Shown: positions 39,076-47,215, counted from the first letter of the stretch. The stretch is 64,000 bases of DNA from Actinocrinis sp035653575 (GCF_035653575.1 NZ_DASRBQ010000034.1:12052-76051); one strand, 5' to 3'. The notes: generated by a model from the sequence alone, not told the origin. Program-made: numbers and translations.

Positions 39076-40449
39076 TTACGCGCCCCCGACTGCGACGACG
39101 CCCGTCTTGGTGCCGACGAAGGCCTGATTCCCGACCACGGTCGGAGAGGTGAAGGTCGGGCACGCGCTGCCGAGGTAGATCTGCGCCTTCGTCGCCCCGG
39201 TGGCCGGGTCGAGCGCGTAGAGCTCGCCGCCGAAGTAGTCGACCCACCAGACCGCGCCGCCGCCGATCACGGGGGAGCCCTCGGCCGGGACCGTGGACTT
39301 CCACAGCACCGTCGGCGTCCCGTCGGCGCCGATGCTCACCGCCTGCGGCCCGCTGGCACAGGGCGCGTACACGATGTTGCCGGCGACCGCTGCGGTGCCG
39401 AAGGTCTGACAGGTGTTCGCCAGCTCCGCCACCTGGCCGCCGACACCCCCGAGGGCGCCGAGCTTGAGCACGTAGCCGTTGTTGGTCTTGCCGTCCTCGT
39501 AGATGTACTGGCCGACGATGGCCGGGGTCTGCGAGCCGAGGTCGGCGTCGCCGCCGTTCTGGGTGGCCCAATCGGTCGGGGCGAAGAAGTCGAGCCGCTG
39601 CAGCGAGGGCGACAGTTCCATGACCGAATCCGCGCCGTCGTAGGTCCCTGACGTCGCCGCCCCGTTTCCGGAGGCGTACAGCAGGTTGCCGTTGGGCTCC
39701 ACGACCCCGCCGCCGGTCTCCCAGATGCCGCCCTCGCGCGCCGTGGGCACGGCGTAGCTCGTCTCGCCGGTTCCGTCGGTGGCCACCGAGACCACTTGGC
39801 CGATGTAGTTGCCGCAGTCGCCGTACAGACCGCCATAGGGCACGTAAATGCGACCATTGAGTAGCGTCAGGGCGCCGCGCTGCTGGAAGGCGTTCGCCGT
39901 GCCCTTTGGCGGATCGAGCGGGGTCTGCAGCTCGACGGTGCCGGTCGCGGCGTTGATGCCGAAGAGCGTGTGCGTCGCGCCGAGCATTTCGGCGAGGGCG
40001 TACACGCGGTTGGTGCCCGGGTCGTAGACCATCGTGCTGGTGATGCCGAGAGGGTCGATGTCGCCGCACGGCAGGCTCGACAGCGGCTCCGGCGAACCGA
40101 CGTGCGCCGACCAGATCACCGCGCCGGTGGTCCGGTTGAGCGCGTAGACGGTGTCGTTCTCGGTGGCGGCGAACACCCGGCCGCCTACGAGCAGGGGCTG
40201 GCCGTATACCGGGCCGTCGAGCGTCGCGGTCCAGTTCAGTGACAGCGTGGACAACGGGCTGAGCTTCGTGTTGTTCCCGTCGCGCTGGTTGTCGAGGTGG
40301 TACGTCGGCCAGTCGCCGGGAGTGATCTGCCCGAGCGGGGCGGCTGACGCCGCGGTGGCCGCCTGCACGGCGGAGCCAGCTCCGGCGAAGGCGGCGCACG
40401 CGACGAAGAGCCCTGAGGCCGCGACCGCCCGCAAGACGATGCTTCTCAT
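39076..40449 (-). CDS. Secreted PQQ-type beta-propeller protein
   Basis: This 457-residue protein has a Sec signal peptide: basic MRSIVLR, a hydrophobic core, and likely cleavage after AVQA near residue 30. The mature part begins with GDWPTYHLDNQRDGNN and contains repeated blades such as VFAATENDTVYALNRTTG and GELYALDPATGA, the outer strands of a PQQ/BamB-like propeller. It lacks a dehydrogenase-type catalytic domain, so a binding or scaffold role outside the cell is more likely than catalysis. It is convergent with the exporter genes and its link to the polyketide is unproven. Confidence 0.85.
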   Translation of the reverse strand: MRSIVLRAVAASGLFVACAAFAGAGSAVQAATAASAAPLGQITPGDWPTYHLDNQRDGNNTKLSPLSTLSLNWTATLDGPVYGQPLLVGGRVFAATENDTVYALNRTTGAVIWSAHVGSPEPLSSLPCGDIDPLGITSTMVYDPGTNRVYALAEMLGATHTLFGINAATGTVELQTPLDPPKGTANAFQQRGALTLLNGRIYVPYGGLYGDCGNYIGQVVSVATDGTGETSYAVPTAREGGIWETGGGVVEPNGNLLYASGNGAATSGTYDGADSVMELSPSLQRLDFFAPTDWATQNGGDADLGSQTPAIVGQYIYEDGKTNNGYVLKLGALGGVGGQVAELANTCQTFGTAAVAGNIVYAPCASGPQAVSIGADGTPTVLWKSTVPAEGSPVIGGGAVWWVDYFGGELYALDPATGATKAQIYLGSACPTFTSPTVVGNQAFVGTKTGVVAVGGA

Positions 40450-40727
40450 GCGCTGCCAACCCCATCCGCTGTGACGGGCTCGGGCGAACCGGGGGTTTCC
40501 GGCAGGCCGGCCCACCGCCAGGCTAGGGAGCGCGACGAATTGCGCCAGTCCCTGCCGCGGCAGAGGGATCGCGGCGCGCCGAATACGGCTACTGACCCGC
40601 TCGGACGCTGGTCGCGCGGACGAGGCGAGGTGAAACTTACCGAGCAGGCGGCTGATTCTGGCAGAGTGGGTCGGGTGGTCGACGTCTACCTACGGACGAC
40701 GAGCCGCTGCGTCGGGGAGGAGCCGCA

Positions 40728-41240
40728 GTGAAGCGCCTGAGCCCGTTCTATCCCGTCCCGCTCCCGCCTGAGCCGTCCGAGCTGCCCCCCTCCGGTTTCA
40801 CGGCGGCGGCCGGCGAGTACGCGATGCGCGTGCGCGAGTTCTACGACCGGCGGGCGCACTGGCACCGCAGGTTCTACCGCGTCACGGGCGTCATCGTGAT
40901 CTTCATCGGTGCCGCGCTGCCGGTGCTGGTCGCTCCCACGTATCCGGGCAAGCAGATCGTCGTCTCGCTCGCCGGCACCATCGTGGCGGCGCTGACCGGG
41001 CTGCGGGCCTTCTACCGCTGGGACGAGTCCTGGGTCGTGATGCGCACCACCGAGCGGGCTGTCACCGAGGCGTACTGGAACTGGCGCGCGCAGCTCGACG
41101 GTGACTGCGCCAACGGCGCCGCTGAAACGCACCGGGCCGCGACGCAGGCGTTGTTGGCGCGCCTGGGGGAGTTGCAGCTGCGCGAGGCGGACAGCTATTT
41201 CAAGGATCTGTCATTCCCGGCCAGCCACCGGTCGGACTGA
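40728..41240 (+). CDS. DUF4231-like membrane protein
   Basis: This 170-residue protein starts at GTG 40728 behind GGGGAGGAG. Two adjacent hydrophobic segments (about 50-68 and 72-90) with the intervening PTYPGKQ turn are followed by AFYRWDESWVVMRTTERAV, a pattern I associate with DUF4231 membrane proteins (SLATT-like). Flanking parts are soluble and charged. The function of the family is not established, though related SLATT proteins have been linked to membrane effectors. It stands alone between the beta-propeller gene and the FkbH operon. Confidence 0.75.
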   Translation: MKRLSPFYPVPLPPEPSELPPSGFTAAAGEYAMRVREFYDRRAHWHRRFYRVTGVIVIFIGAALPVLVAPTYPGKQIVVSLAGTIVAALTGLRAFYRWDESWVVMRTTERAVTEAYWNWRAQLDGDCANGAAETHRAATQALLARLGELQLREADSYFKDLSFPASHRSD

Positions 41241-41288
41241 ACGCCGACAGGAGGCGGTCAGGCGGTCGGGCGATCAACGGCCGGGCGG

Positions 41289-41516
41289 TCAACGGCCTGG
41301 CGTGGACGCCCCGACGAGCTGGGCCCACAGCTTGCGTTCCTCGGCCGTCGGCGGAATGTGCGGGATCAGCTGCTCGGGATGGCCAGGCGGCAGGCACGGC
41401 GGCCGGGCGCCCATCGGGTCGAGCGGGCCGGGGATGAGGAAGCCGTTCGAGCCGGCGAACGCCCGCAGGCACAGGTAGAGGAAATGGCGCAGGCGGCGCA
41501 GCGGGGAGTCGCCCAT
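41289..41516 (-). CDS. Small hypothetical protein (DUF6059-like)
   Basis: This 75-residue protein is supported by a strong GGAGG site six bases before ATG 41516. The N-terminus is basic and Leu-rich, and a central PPGHPEQLIPHIPPTAEER motif resembles small proteins I recall as DUF6059, which recur in actinobacterial biosynthetic clusters. The family name is from memory. It is the last gene of the KSIII-FkbH-ACP operon, about 110 bases after the ACP stop. Confidence 0.65.
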   Translation of the reverse strand: MGDSPLRRLRHFLYLCLRAFAGSNGFLIPGPLDPMGARPPCLPPGHPEQLIPHIPPTAEERKLWAQLVGASTPGR

Positions 41517-41625
41517 GACGGCCTCCTGTTCCAGGATGGATGGAGCGCCGGTCGGCGCGGGCCATGACTCCCGCGCCGACCGGCTGGTTTCGTTGTGGCT
41601 GCTGGGTTTTCGCCGGGGCCGCGGG

Positions 41626-41871
41626 TCACACGCCCGCGGTCGCGCCGGCGATCGTGGTGTAGATGTCGCGCAGGCTGCGCTTGGAGAACAGCCGGCCGAC
41701 CGGGACCCGCGTGCCGGTCTCCTGCTCCACCGCCGCGACCAGGCGCAGCAGGTAGAGCGAGTCCCAGGAGACGACCTGGTCGAAGTCGTTCTCCAGGTCG
41801 GTCTCCAGCAGCGGCAGGTCGAGCTCGTCGCGGACGATCTCGAGGAAGCGCTCCTCGGTCAGGGTGCTCAT
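41626..41871 (-). CDS. Discrete acyl carrier protein paired with FkbH
   Basis: This 81-residue ACP has attachment Ser in VSWDSLYLLRLV near residue 40. The Trp before Asp-Ser is typical of carriers that work with FkbH-like enzymes. It starts at ATG 41871, seven bases after the FkbH stop. It should carry the glyceryl unit made by the adjacent enzyme. An amino acid from the synthetase-like ligase at 45153 is an alternative or additional cargo. Confidence 0.9.
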   Translation of the reverse strand: MSTLTEERFLEIVRDELDLPLLETDLENDFDQVVSWDSLYLLRLVAAVEQETGTRVPVGRLFSKRSLRDIYTTIAGATAGV

Positions 41872-41878
41872 GGGTCCA

Positions 41879-43867
41879 CTACCTTTCGAAACTCGCGTCG
41901 AGGCGCAGATGGCCGGGGATCTCTGGCAGGGCCGCCAGATCGTGGCGGTAGTCGGGCGCCTCATCGGTGCCGCCGTGCCGCTCGAAGCCGAACGACGGCC
42001 AGAAGTTGCGCACCCGGTGGTTCTTCTTGGTCGGGCGGTAGCTCGCGTGGACCGGGCCAAGGCCGGCGTCTCTGGCGTGCGCCAGCAGCGCGCCGATGGC
42101 GGCCTGCTCGATCCCGCGGGAGAGCACCCGGCAGCTCATGATGTAGTTGTCGATGGTCAGGCCGGCGCCCTCGCTGCCGCCCGGGCCCTTGGTGCAGAAG
42201 AGCGCGCCGATCAGTCCGTTGTCACCGAACTTGTCGCCGGAGCGCAGGTACAGCACGAGGTGGTCAGGGCTCTGCGCCAGCTCTCGCACGGTGTCGGGCT
42301 GCATTCGCAGGGTGGTGAGGTTGCACTGGTTGCTGCGCAGGCTCAGCTGAGAGACCCGCGCCACCTCGGCCTCGCTCACCGGGGCCACCGTCAGGGTGAC
42401 GCCGAGGTTCGCCAGGTACTCCTCGAAGTTGTCCGAGCTGTCCAGCAGGTCCTGCCGGGCGGCGTCGGTGCGGTAGAGCGCGGCGCGCTCGCGGTCCTCG
42501 GCGGTGAGTTCGAGCACGTCGAACCAGCCGTCGGCGAGTAGCTTGCCGATGTGCAAGGCCGGCTCCTCGTCGAGCCGGACCACCGCGACCTCGGGCAGGC
42601 TCGCGGCGATCAGGCCGGTCTCGAACGGCGAGTCGTCGGCGAACACGAAGCTGTCGACGCCGAGGTTGAGCCGGGCCGCGATGTCGCGCAGGTTCGCGTC
42701 CTTGGGGTTCCAGTTCGCGTTGACCCGCACGAAGTCGGTGTCCCGCAGCACCATGTCAGGGTGCGTACTGAGCACCTCCAGCACCGGCTCGTGGTCGTTC
42801 TTGCTGCTGACCGCCAGCAGCACGCCCTGCGAGCCGATCTGCTTGGCCACCCGCTGGAAGTTGCCGAACGCCTCGCCGCGGTACGTGGTGGCCATCTCGA
42901 TGCCGTCCGCGCCGTCGTCGCCGAGGATTCCGTCCCAGAGGGTGTTGTCCAGGTCGAGGACGAGCACCTTCTTCGTCAGAGCCTTGATGGTGCGGGTCAG
43001 GTGCGCCACCTCGCGCGCGTAACGGCCGAGCAGCTCGTCGCCCAGATGCGCCTTCGCGTACGAGGCCATCCGCGGGTCGCCGACAGGGCCGCCGGCCGCG
43101 ACCAGCGGATCGAAGTCGATCACCGCGACCCGCTGGTGCTTGACCGCCAGCCGCAGCAGCCCCGCGTTGAACTCGCGCCAGACGATGCCGAGCGCGGCCC
43201 GCGAGCGCAGGTCCACCAGCTGATGCGTGTGCGTGCGCTGCAACGGCAGGGTGTTGAGAACGAGCGTCGCGGTGGGCTGGTTGCCGACGTACTTCTCGGC
43301 CAGCCGGTCGAGCTGCGCCAGCTTCGCCGCCGTCGCCTGCTCCAGGTCCTCGACCCGCCACACCTCGGGCAGCTCGTCGAAGACCGCCTGCGGGTCGAGT
43401 ACCACGAGCGCGAGGTCGAGCCCTGACGCGTACAGCTGGCTGCCGGTGTCCTGCAGCTCGCGCAGGTAACCGTCGAAGTCGCCCAGCGTGATGTCCAGCA
43501 CCTGGCCGTGCCTGGCCAGCTCCGCGGTCAGCGGCGGCACCAGCGCGGCCACCGTGGAGTGCCCGGCCACCGCCACCTTGACCACCGGCTGCGCCGGGTG
43601 GTGCTCCAGGATCGCGGCCGGGCTCAGCTTGCTCAGCACCCGGCCGGCCCGCACCAGGTCGGCCGCGGCGTTATCGCCCCGCGCGACCTCCGCGAGCAGC
43701 GGAGCCACCTCGGCGTAGCCGGCGGCCAGGGTCTTGGCGCGGGCCAGCGCCTGCAGCCGGCCGAGCGGATCGGCCGGCCCGGCCGGGCCGGCCGATCCGG
43801 CGTTCGCGGTGTTGTCCGCCGGTTCCCCCGCCGCGGCGGAGACCGGGGAGTCGACGACCGTGGTCAT
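41879..43867 (-). CDS. FkbH-like glyceryl-ACP synthase
   Basis: This 662-residue protein has an N-terminal domain, then a HAD-type core with VLVLDLDNTLWDG near residue 300, a KNDHEP segment and FADDSPFE. A C-terminal GNAT-like domain ends near DNYIMSCRVLSRGIEQ. FkbH-like enzymes take D-1,3-bisphosphoglycerate, remove phosphate and leave glycerate as a thioester on an ACP, the first step towards methoxymalonyl units and tetronate rings. ATG 43867 has GGAGGAG just upstream. The locus lacks the FkbG methyltransferase and hydroxyacyl dehydrogenase of methoxymalonyl pathways, which favours use of the glyceryl unit itself. Confidence 0.92.
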   Translation of the reverse strand: MTTVVDSPVSAAAGEPADNTANAGSAGPAGPADPLGRLQALARAKTLAAGYAEVAPLLAEVARGDNAAADLVRAGRVLSKLSPAAILEHHPAQPVVKVAVAGHSTVAALVPPLTAELARHGQVLDITLGDFDGYLRELQDTGSQLYASGLDLALVVLDPQAVFDELPEVWRVEDLEQATAAKLAQLDRLAEKYVGNQPTATLVLNTLPLQRTHTHQLVDLRSRAALGIVWREFNAGLLRLAVKHQRVAVIDFDPLVAAGGPVGDPRMASYAKAHLGDELLGRYAREVAHLTRTIKALTKKVLVLDLDNTLWDGILGDDGADGIEMATTYRGEAFGNFQRVAKQIGSQGVLLAVSSKNDHEPVLEVLSTHPDMVLRDTDFVRVNANWNPKDANLRDIAARLNLGVDSFVFADDSPFETGLIAASLPEVAVVRLDEEPALHIGKLLADGWFDVLELTAEDRERAALYRTDAARQDLLDSSDNFEEYLANLGVTLTVAPVSEAEVARVSQLSLRSNQCNLTTLRMQPDTVRELAQSPDHLVLYLRSGDKFGDNGLIGALFCTKGPGGSEGAGLTIDNYIMSCRVLSRGIEQAAIGALLAHARDAGLGPVHASYRPTKKNHRVRNFWPSFGFERHGGTDEAPDYRHDLAALPEIPGHLRLDASFER

Positions 43868-43901
43868 CAGCGCTCCTCCTCCAGAGTCATCCGGTCCGGG
43901 G

Positions 43902-44939
43902 TTACCAGCTCGGGGTTTCCAGCAGCTCGATGAGGATCGCGGTCCACATGAAGCCGGTGCCGACGCCGATCGTCAGGACCTTGTCGCCCGCCTTGGCCTT
44001 TCCGCTGCGCACCACGTACTCCAGGTTCACCAGGTGGTCCGCCGCGCCCATGTGACCGTAGTCGCAGCCCCAGTCGTAGACGGTGCGCGAGGCGTCGAGG
44101 CCCAGCGGCCGGTAGAACGCCCACTCCACGATCGACTTGCCGGTGTTCGCGTGGATCAGCCAGTCGACGCTGGAGATGTCGCTGCCGGTGCCCTCGAACA
44201 CCTCGCCGACCACCGCGAACAGGCTCTTGCTCATCCGTTCGATGGTCTGGTCGTACAGGTCCTCGCCGGTGGCCAGATACGCGCGCTTGCGGCCGCGCAG
44301 GTCCACCTTCGAACCCTGCGCGAACGGCGCGAGCGTCCACGCGTCCGGGCCCCGGTAGATCGGCTCGAGGGTCGAGTCCGCGACCGAGGCGGTGGAGATC
44401 ACGCGGGCGAAGCCGCCCTGCGATGAGAGCACCGCCGAGCCCGCGCCGTCCCCGTACACCTGCTGGTCATCGCTGTTCCAGCGGTCGAAGTAGGGCAGGT
44501 GGAAGGAGTCGCCCGCGGTCACCAGCGCGGCCGTGCCTGGCCTGGCCACTACCCAGGAGGCGCCGAGTTCGAAGGCTGCCAGGCCTCCGTTCGAACCCTG
44601 CTTGATCTCGATCGCCGCGGCCGGGCCGCCGACGGTGTTGTTGTGCACATAGGAGGCGGGCTGCCAGAACTCCTGGCCCTGATGCCCGATGCCGGCGTGC
44701 ACGACCAGGTCGAACTGCTCGTGCGGGATACCTGACCGCTCCACCGCCTGCCGGCCGGCCGCCGCAGCCATGACGCCGGGAGCCTCCGTCTGCGGGTCGG
44801 CCACGTGCACGGCACGGATACCGTTCGCGACCTTCTCGCCCTCGGTGTACCGGCCCTGCGCGATCGCCTCGTCGGCGGTCTCGATCTTGTCCGGGACATA
44901 GGCGCCGAAGGCCGCTACGTACAAGTTGTCCCAACGCAT
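43902..44939 (-). CDS. Ketosynthase III-like enzyme with Ser in place of catalytic Cys
   Basis: This 345-residue thiolase-fold protein opens the FkbH operon, 34 bases upstream of that gene. The nucleophile motif reads IEIKQGSNGGLAAFELG, placing Ser116 (TCG, 44592-44594) where FabH enzymes have Cys. The His is kept in LIHANTGKSI. The Asn motif is altered to GHMGAADH. In daunorubicin biosynthesis DpsC, a related protein, also uses Ser, so activity need not be lost. In tetronate clusters a KSIII-like protein joins the glyceryl-ACP to the polyketide; this protein is a candidate for that joining or for an acyl transfer step. ATG 44939 follows GGAG. Confidence 0.88.
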   Translation of the reverse strand: MRWDNLYVAAFGAYVPDKIETADEAIAQGRYTEGEKVANGIRAVHVADPQTEAPGVMAAAAGRQAVERSGIPHEQFDLVVHAGIGHQGQEFWQPASYVHNNTVGGPAAAIEIKQGSNGGLAAFELGASWVVARPGTAALVTAGDSFHLPYFDRWNSDDQQVYGDGAGSAVLSSQGGFARVISTASVADSTLEPIYRGPDAWTLAPFAQGSKVDLRGRKRAYLATGEDLYDQTIERMSKSLFAVVGEVFEGTGSDISSVDWLIHANTGKSIVEWAFYRPLGLDASRTVYDWGCDYGHMGAADHLVNLEYVVRSGKAKAGDKVLTIGVGTGFMWTAILIELLETPSW

Positions 44940-45032
44940 GAATTACTCCAGGGCGTCAATCGGGAAATAGCGTCCAGCCCCGATGGTCCGATCCGGTGCT
45001 AAAGCAGGTCTTGCGCAGGACCGCGCGTTCAG

Positions 45033-45048
45033 ATCTCCGATCGGAGAT
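45033..45048. promoter_or_regulatory. 16-base perfect palindrome in divergent promoter, putative operator
   Basis: ATCTCCGATCGGAGAT is fully self-complementary. It lies in the 213-base gap between the KSIII-FkbH-ACP operon and the oppositely transcribed amino acid:carrier-protein ligase gene, about 94 bases upstream of one start and 105 of the other. A dimeric repressor or activator could act here on both. I did not see another exact copy elsewhere in the window. Confidence 0.5.
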
Positions 45049-45152
45049 ATCCGAGCGGTGTATCAGGTTTCAGCTATGGCCGGACCGCGCGGGCTGGTGT
45101 ACTCGGGCCCGACGGCACGTCGCATACACCCTTCGGGCGCGAGGGAGGCCAC

Positions 45153-46121
45153 ATGACCGGGGCGGTTCACGGATTCGTTCGACAGCAGGCTGATACCCGC
45201 GAGACGGTGGACGCGCTGCGCGCGCTCGGCCTCAACTGGCGGCCGTCCGGGCAGGCCTCGCTGCACGGGCCGCTGCGCGAGCTGGCCGAGAGCGTGGACG
45301 CCGCGTTCGTCGGCCTGGCCGAGGCGCTGTGGGGCGCGCAGCAGGAATGGCATCCGGCCGCGCTCACCGCCGAGGGGCTGCAACGCGTCGACTACCTGCA
45401 TTCCTTCCCGCATCAGGCGACCTTTCCGGTGCGGCTCGACCCGCGCGAGGCCAACCTGGAGGCCTTCCGCGCCGGCCCGATGGTCACCGAGGACGGCAGC
45501 GTCGCGCTGATCGCGCTCGCGCCGACCGACCAGGTGCTCACCCCGGCCGCCTGCCACCACGTGTACGCCGACCACGAGGGCGAGTCGCTGACCGAGGCGC
45601 GGTACGTCACGACGCGCAACACCTGCTTCCGGCAGGAGGAGCACTACGAGCCGCTGCGCCGGCAGTGGAGCTTCAGCATGCGTGAGATCGTCTGCCTGGG
45701 CAGCAGGGCGGAGGCCGGCGCGTTCCTCAGCACCGCGCGGCTCGCCCTCGACCAGCTGTTCAAGGACGTCGACCTGCCGGTGGCCTGGCTCAACGCCACC
45801 GATCCGTTCTTCCGGCCGCCGGGAACGCCGCGGCGTCGCTCGACCCGGCTGCCGCCGACCAAGTACGAGGCCGTATACGGCGGGGATCTGCCGATCGCGT
45901 CGGTGAATCTGCACTACGAGCACTTCGGCGCGGGCTTCGGCATTACCCGTGGCGGCTCCTACGCGCACAGCGCCTGCGCCGCCTTAGGGATCGAGCGCTG
46001 GCTGTTCGCCCTGACCGACCGGCACGGCACCGATCCGGTGAACTGGCCCGACCTGCCGGCCGCGGCCGTGCGCGCCGCCGAGCGGGTGACCGCCGTCCGC
46101 AGGCGGGGACGGTGTACCTGA
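45153..46121 (+). CDS. Amino acid:[carrier protein] ligase-like class II synthetase homologue
   Basis: This 322-residue protein resembles the catalytic core of seryl-tRNA synthetase without the tRNA-binding arm. Motif 2 reads NTCFRQEEHYEPLRRQWSFS with MREIVCLGS after it, and motif 3 is ACAALGIERWLFAL near residue 275. Cys134, Glu178 and Cys275 fit the Cys/Glu/Cys zinc site I recall for bacterial amino acid:[carrier protein] ligases. Those enzymes adenylate glycine or alanine and load it onto a carrier protein rather than tRNA. ATG 45153 follows GAGGGAGG. TTA 45984-45986 is an in-frame rare Leu codon. It suggests an amino acid enters the product, or primes an ACP, without an NRPS module. Confidence 0.8.
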   Translation: MTGAVHGFVRQQADTRETVDALRALGLNWRPSGQASLHGPLRELAESVDAAFVGLAEALWGAQQEWHPAALTAEGLQRVDYLHSFPHQATFPVRLDPREANLEAFRAGPMVTEDGSVALIALAPTDQVLTPAACHHVYADHEGESLTEARYVTTRNTCFRQEEHYEPLRRQWSFSMREIVCLGSRAEAGAFLSTARLALDQLFKDVDLPVAWLNATDPFFRPPGTPRRRSTRLPPTKYEAVYGGDLPIASVNLHYEHFGAGFGITRGGSYAHSACAALGIERWLFALTDRHGTDPVNWPDLPAAAVRAAERVTAVRRRGRCT

Positions 46122-46178
46122 GAGAGGCCGTGCACTTAAGCAAGCTCCCGCTGCGAGCAGCGGGGACGGTGTACCTGA
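46103..46178. repeat. 19-base direct repeat spanning the ligase stop codon
   Basis: GCGGGGACGGTGTACCTGA occurs at 46103-46121, where it encodes the end and stop of the ligase gene, and again exactly at 46160-46178. A shortened GGGACGGTGA lies near 46200. The 157-base gap to the regulator gene holds nothing else obvious. Confidence 0.75.
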
Positions 46179-46278
46179 TCGGGAACGGCGCGCTCGAACA
46201 GGGACGGTGACGCGGCGGCGGCCGCCCGAGCGGTCGCCGCCGTCGCTCACCAGTTCCCCGGCTTCTTCGACCTCGTAC

Positions 46279-47031
46279 TCACAGCAGACCCTTCTCGTCG
46301 GCGCGCAGCAGCGCCTCGACCCGATTACGGGCGCCGAGTTTCTCCAGCGTCCGCTGGAAATAGGTCTTGATGGTGTTGTGCGCGAGCCCGAGTTCCCGCG
46401 CTATCTCGATATTCGTCATCCCCGCGGCGACCTTCCGCAGGATTTCGTGCTCCCGGGGAGTCAGCGCCCCTGGCGTGCGCAGCCGGTCGGTCCGCCGGGC
46501 ACCGGGCGCCGAGCCGTCCGGCAGCAGCCGCTCGCCGTCCGCGACCCGTCGCAGCGCACTCGCCAGGCCGCTCAGGTCCGTCCGCTTGTGCACCACGGCC
46601 GCGACCGACTCGCCGGCGTCACCGGCGGCGGCCGCGGCGTGCTCGGCCCGCTCCGGATCCGTGGTGAACAGCACGATGCGGACCGGCGGGTGCAGCGTTC
46701 GCAGCCTCCTGATCACGTCGACCGCGGGCAGGTCGGGCAGCCGCGTGTCCATCACCACCAGCCGCGGCCGGTTCTCGCCGACCGCGGCGATCGCCTCCGC
46801 GGCGGTGGCGGCCGCGGCCGCCAGGTGCAGCCAGTCGGTCGTCGCGCACAGCTCGCGCAGCCCGGCCAGCACGATCGGATGGCTGTCCGCCGCGACCAGG
46901 CCGGTCGCCGAGGTCCCGGGCGCCGCCGGGCCCGTCAGTGCGCTGCGACAGGCCTCGAACCGGCGGGGCACGGCGAAACGCGGCCGCGGCCGGTCGTAAC
47001 GGACCTTCGCCGACACGCCTGCCCGGGCCAT
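46279..47031 (-). CDS. LuxR/NarL-type transcriptional regulator
   Basis: This 250-residue protein has a receiver-like domain (about 45-165) with VAADSHPIVLAGL, a phospho-acceptor candidate in VVMDTRLPDLPAVD and a Lys in VVHKRTDL. The C-terminal helix-turn-helix is typical of LuxR: LTPREHEILRKVAAG, NIEIARELGLAHNTIKTYF. The usual acidic DD pair of receivers is reduced to one Asp, so phosphorylation may not apply. ATG 47031 has AGAGGTGG upstream. GTG 47064 is an alternative. No sensor kinase is adjacent. It is the only DNA-binding regulator in the locus besides the sigma factor, so it is the best candidate for control. Confidence 0.87.
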   Translation of the reverse strand: MARAGVSAKVRYDRPRPRFAVPRRFEACRSALTGPAAPGTSATGLVAADSHPIVLAGLRELCATTDWLHLAAAAATAAEAIAAVGENRPRLVVMDTRLPDLPAVDVIRRLRTLHPPVRIVLFTTDPERAEHAAAAAGDAGESVAAVVHKRTDLSGLASALRRVADGERLLPDGSAPGARRTDRLRTPGALTPREHEILRKVAAGMTNIEIARELGLAHNTIKTYFQRTLEKLGARNRVEALLRADEKGLL

Positions 47032-47215
47032 GTCGTCGACCACCTCTCCGGCTTCCGACCCCACTCTCAGCTACGGAAAGTGACGTCCGATATACGGTCA
47101 GCGTCAGCCTACTGCATCGCTGCGCAGGTGCCGCAACCCGCCAAGGTGACCAAAGATCTTCAATCCGCCGCCGGAAGTGGCGCCGGCTGCCGTCCCGCGC
47201 CGGTCGAGCGCCCCC

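Noticed and set aside
40471..40731. 86-codon plus-strand frame upstream of the DUF4231-like gene
   Set aside because: No ribosome site, biased Arg-rich composition, and it covers the promoter region of two flanking genes.
41879..43867. Methoxymalonyl-ACP pathway
   Set aside because: FkbH is present, but the O-methyltransferase and 3-hydroxyacyl dehydrogenase are not. The two acyl-CoA dehydrogenases pair with the FAAL genes instead.
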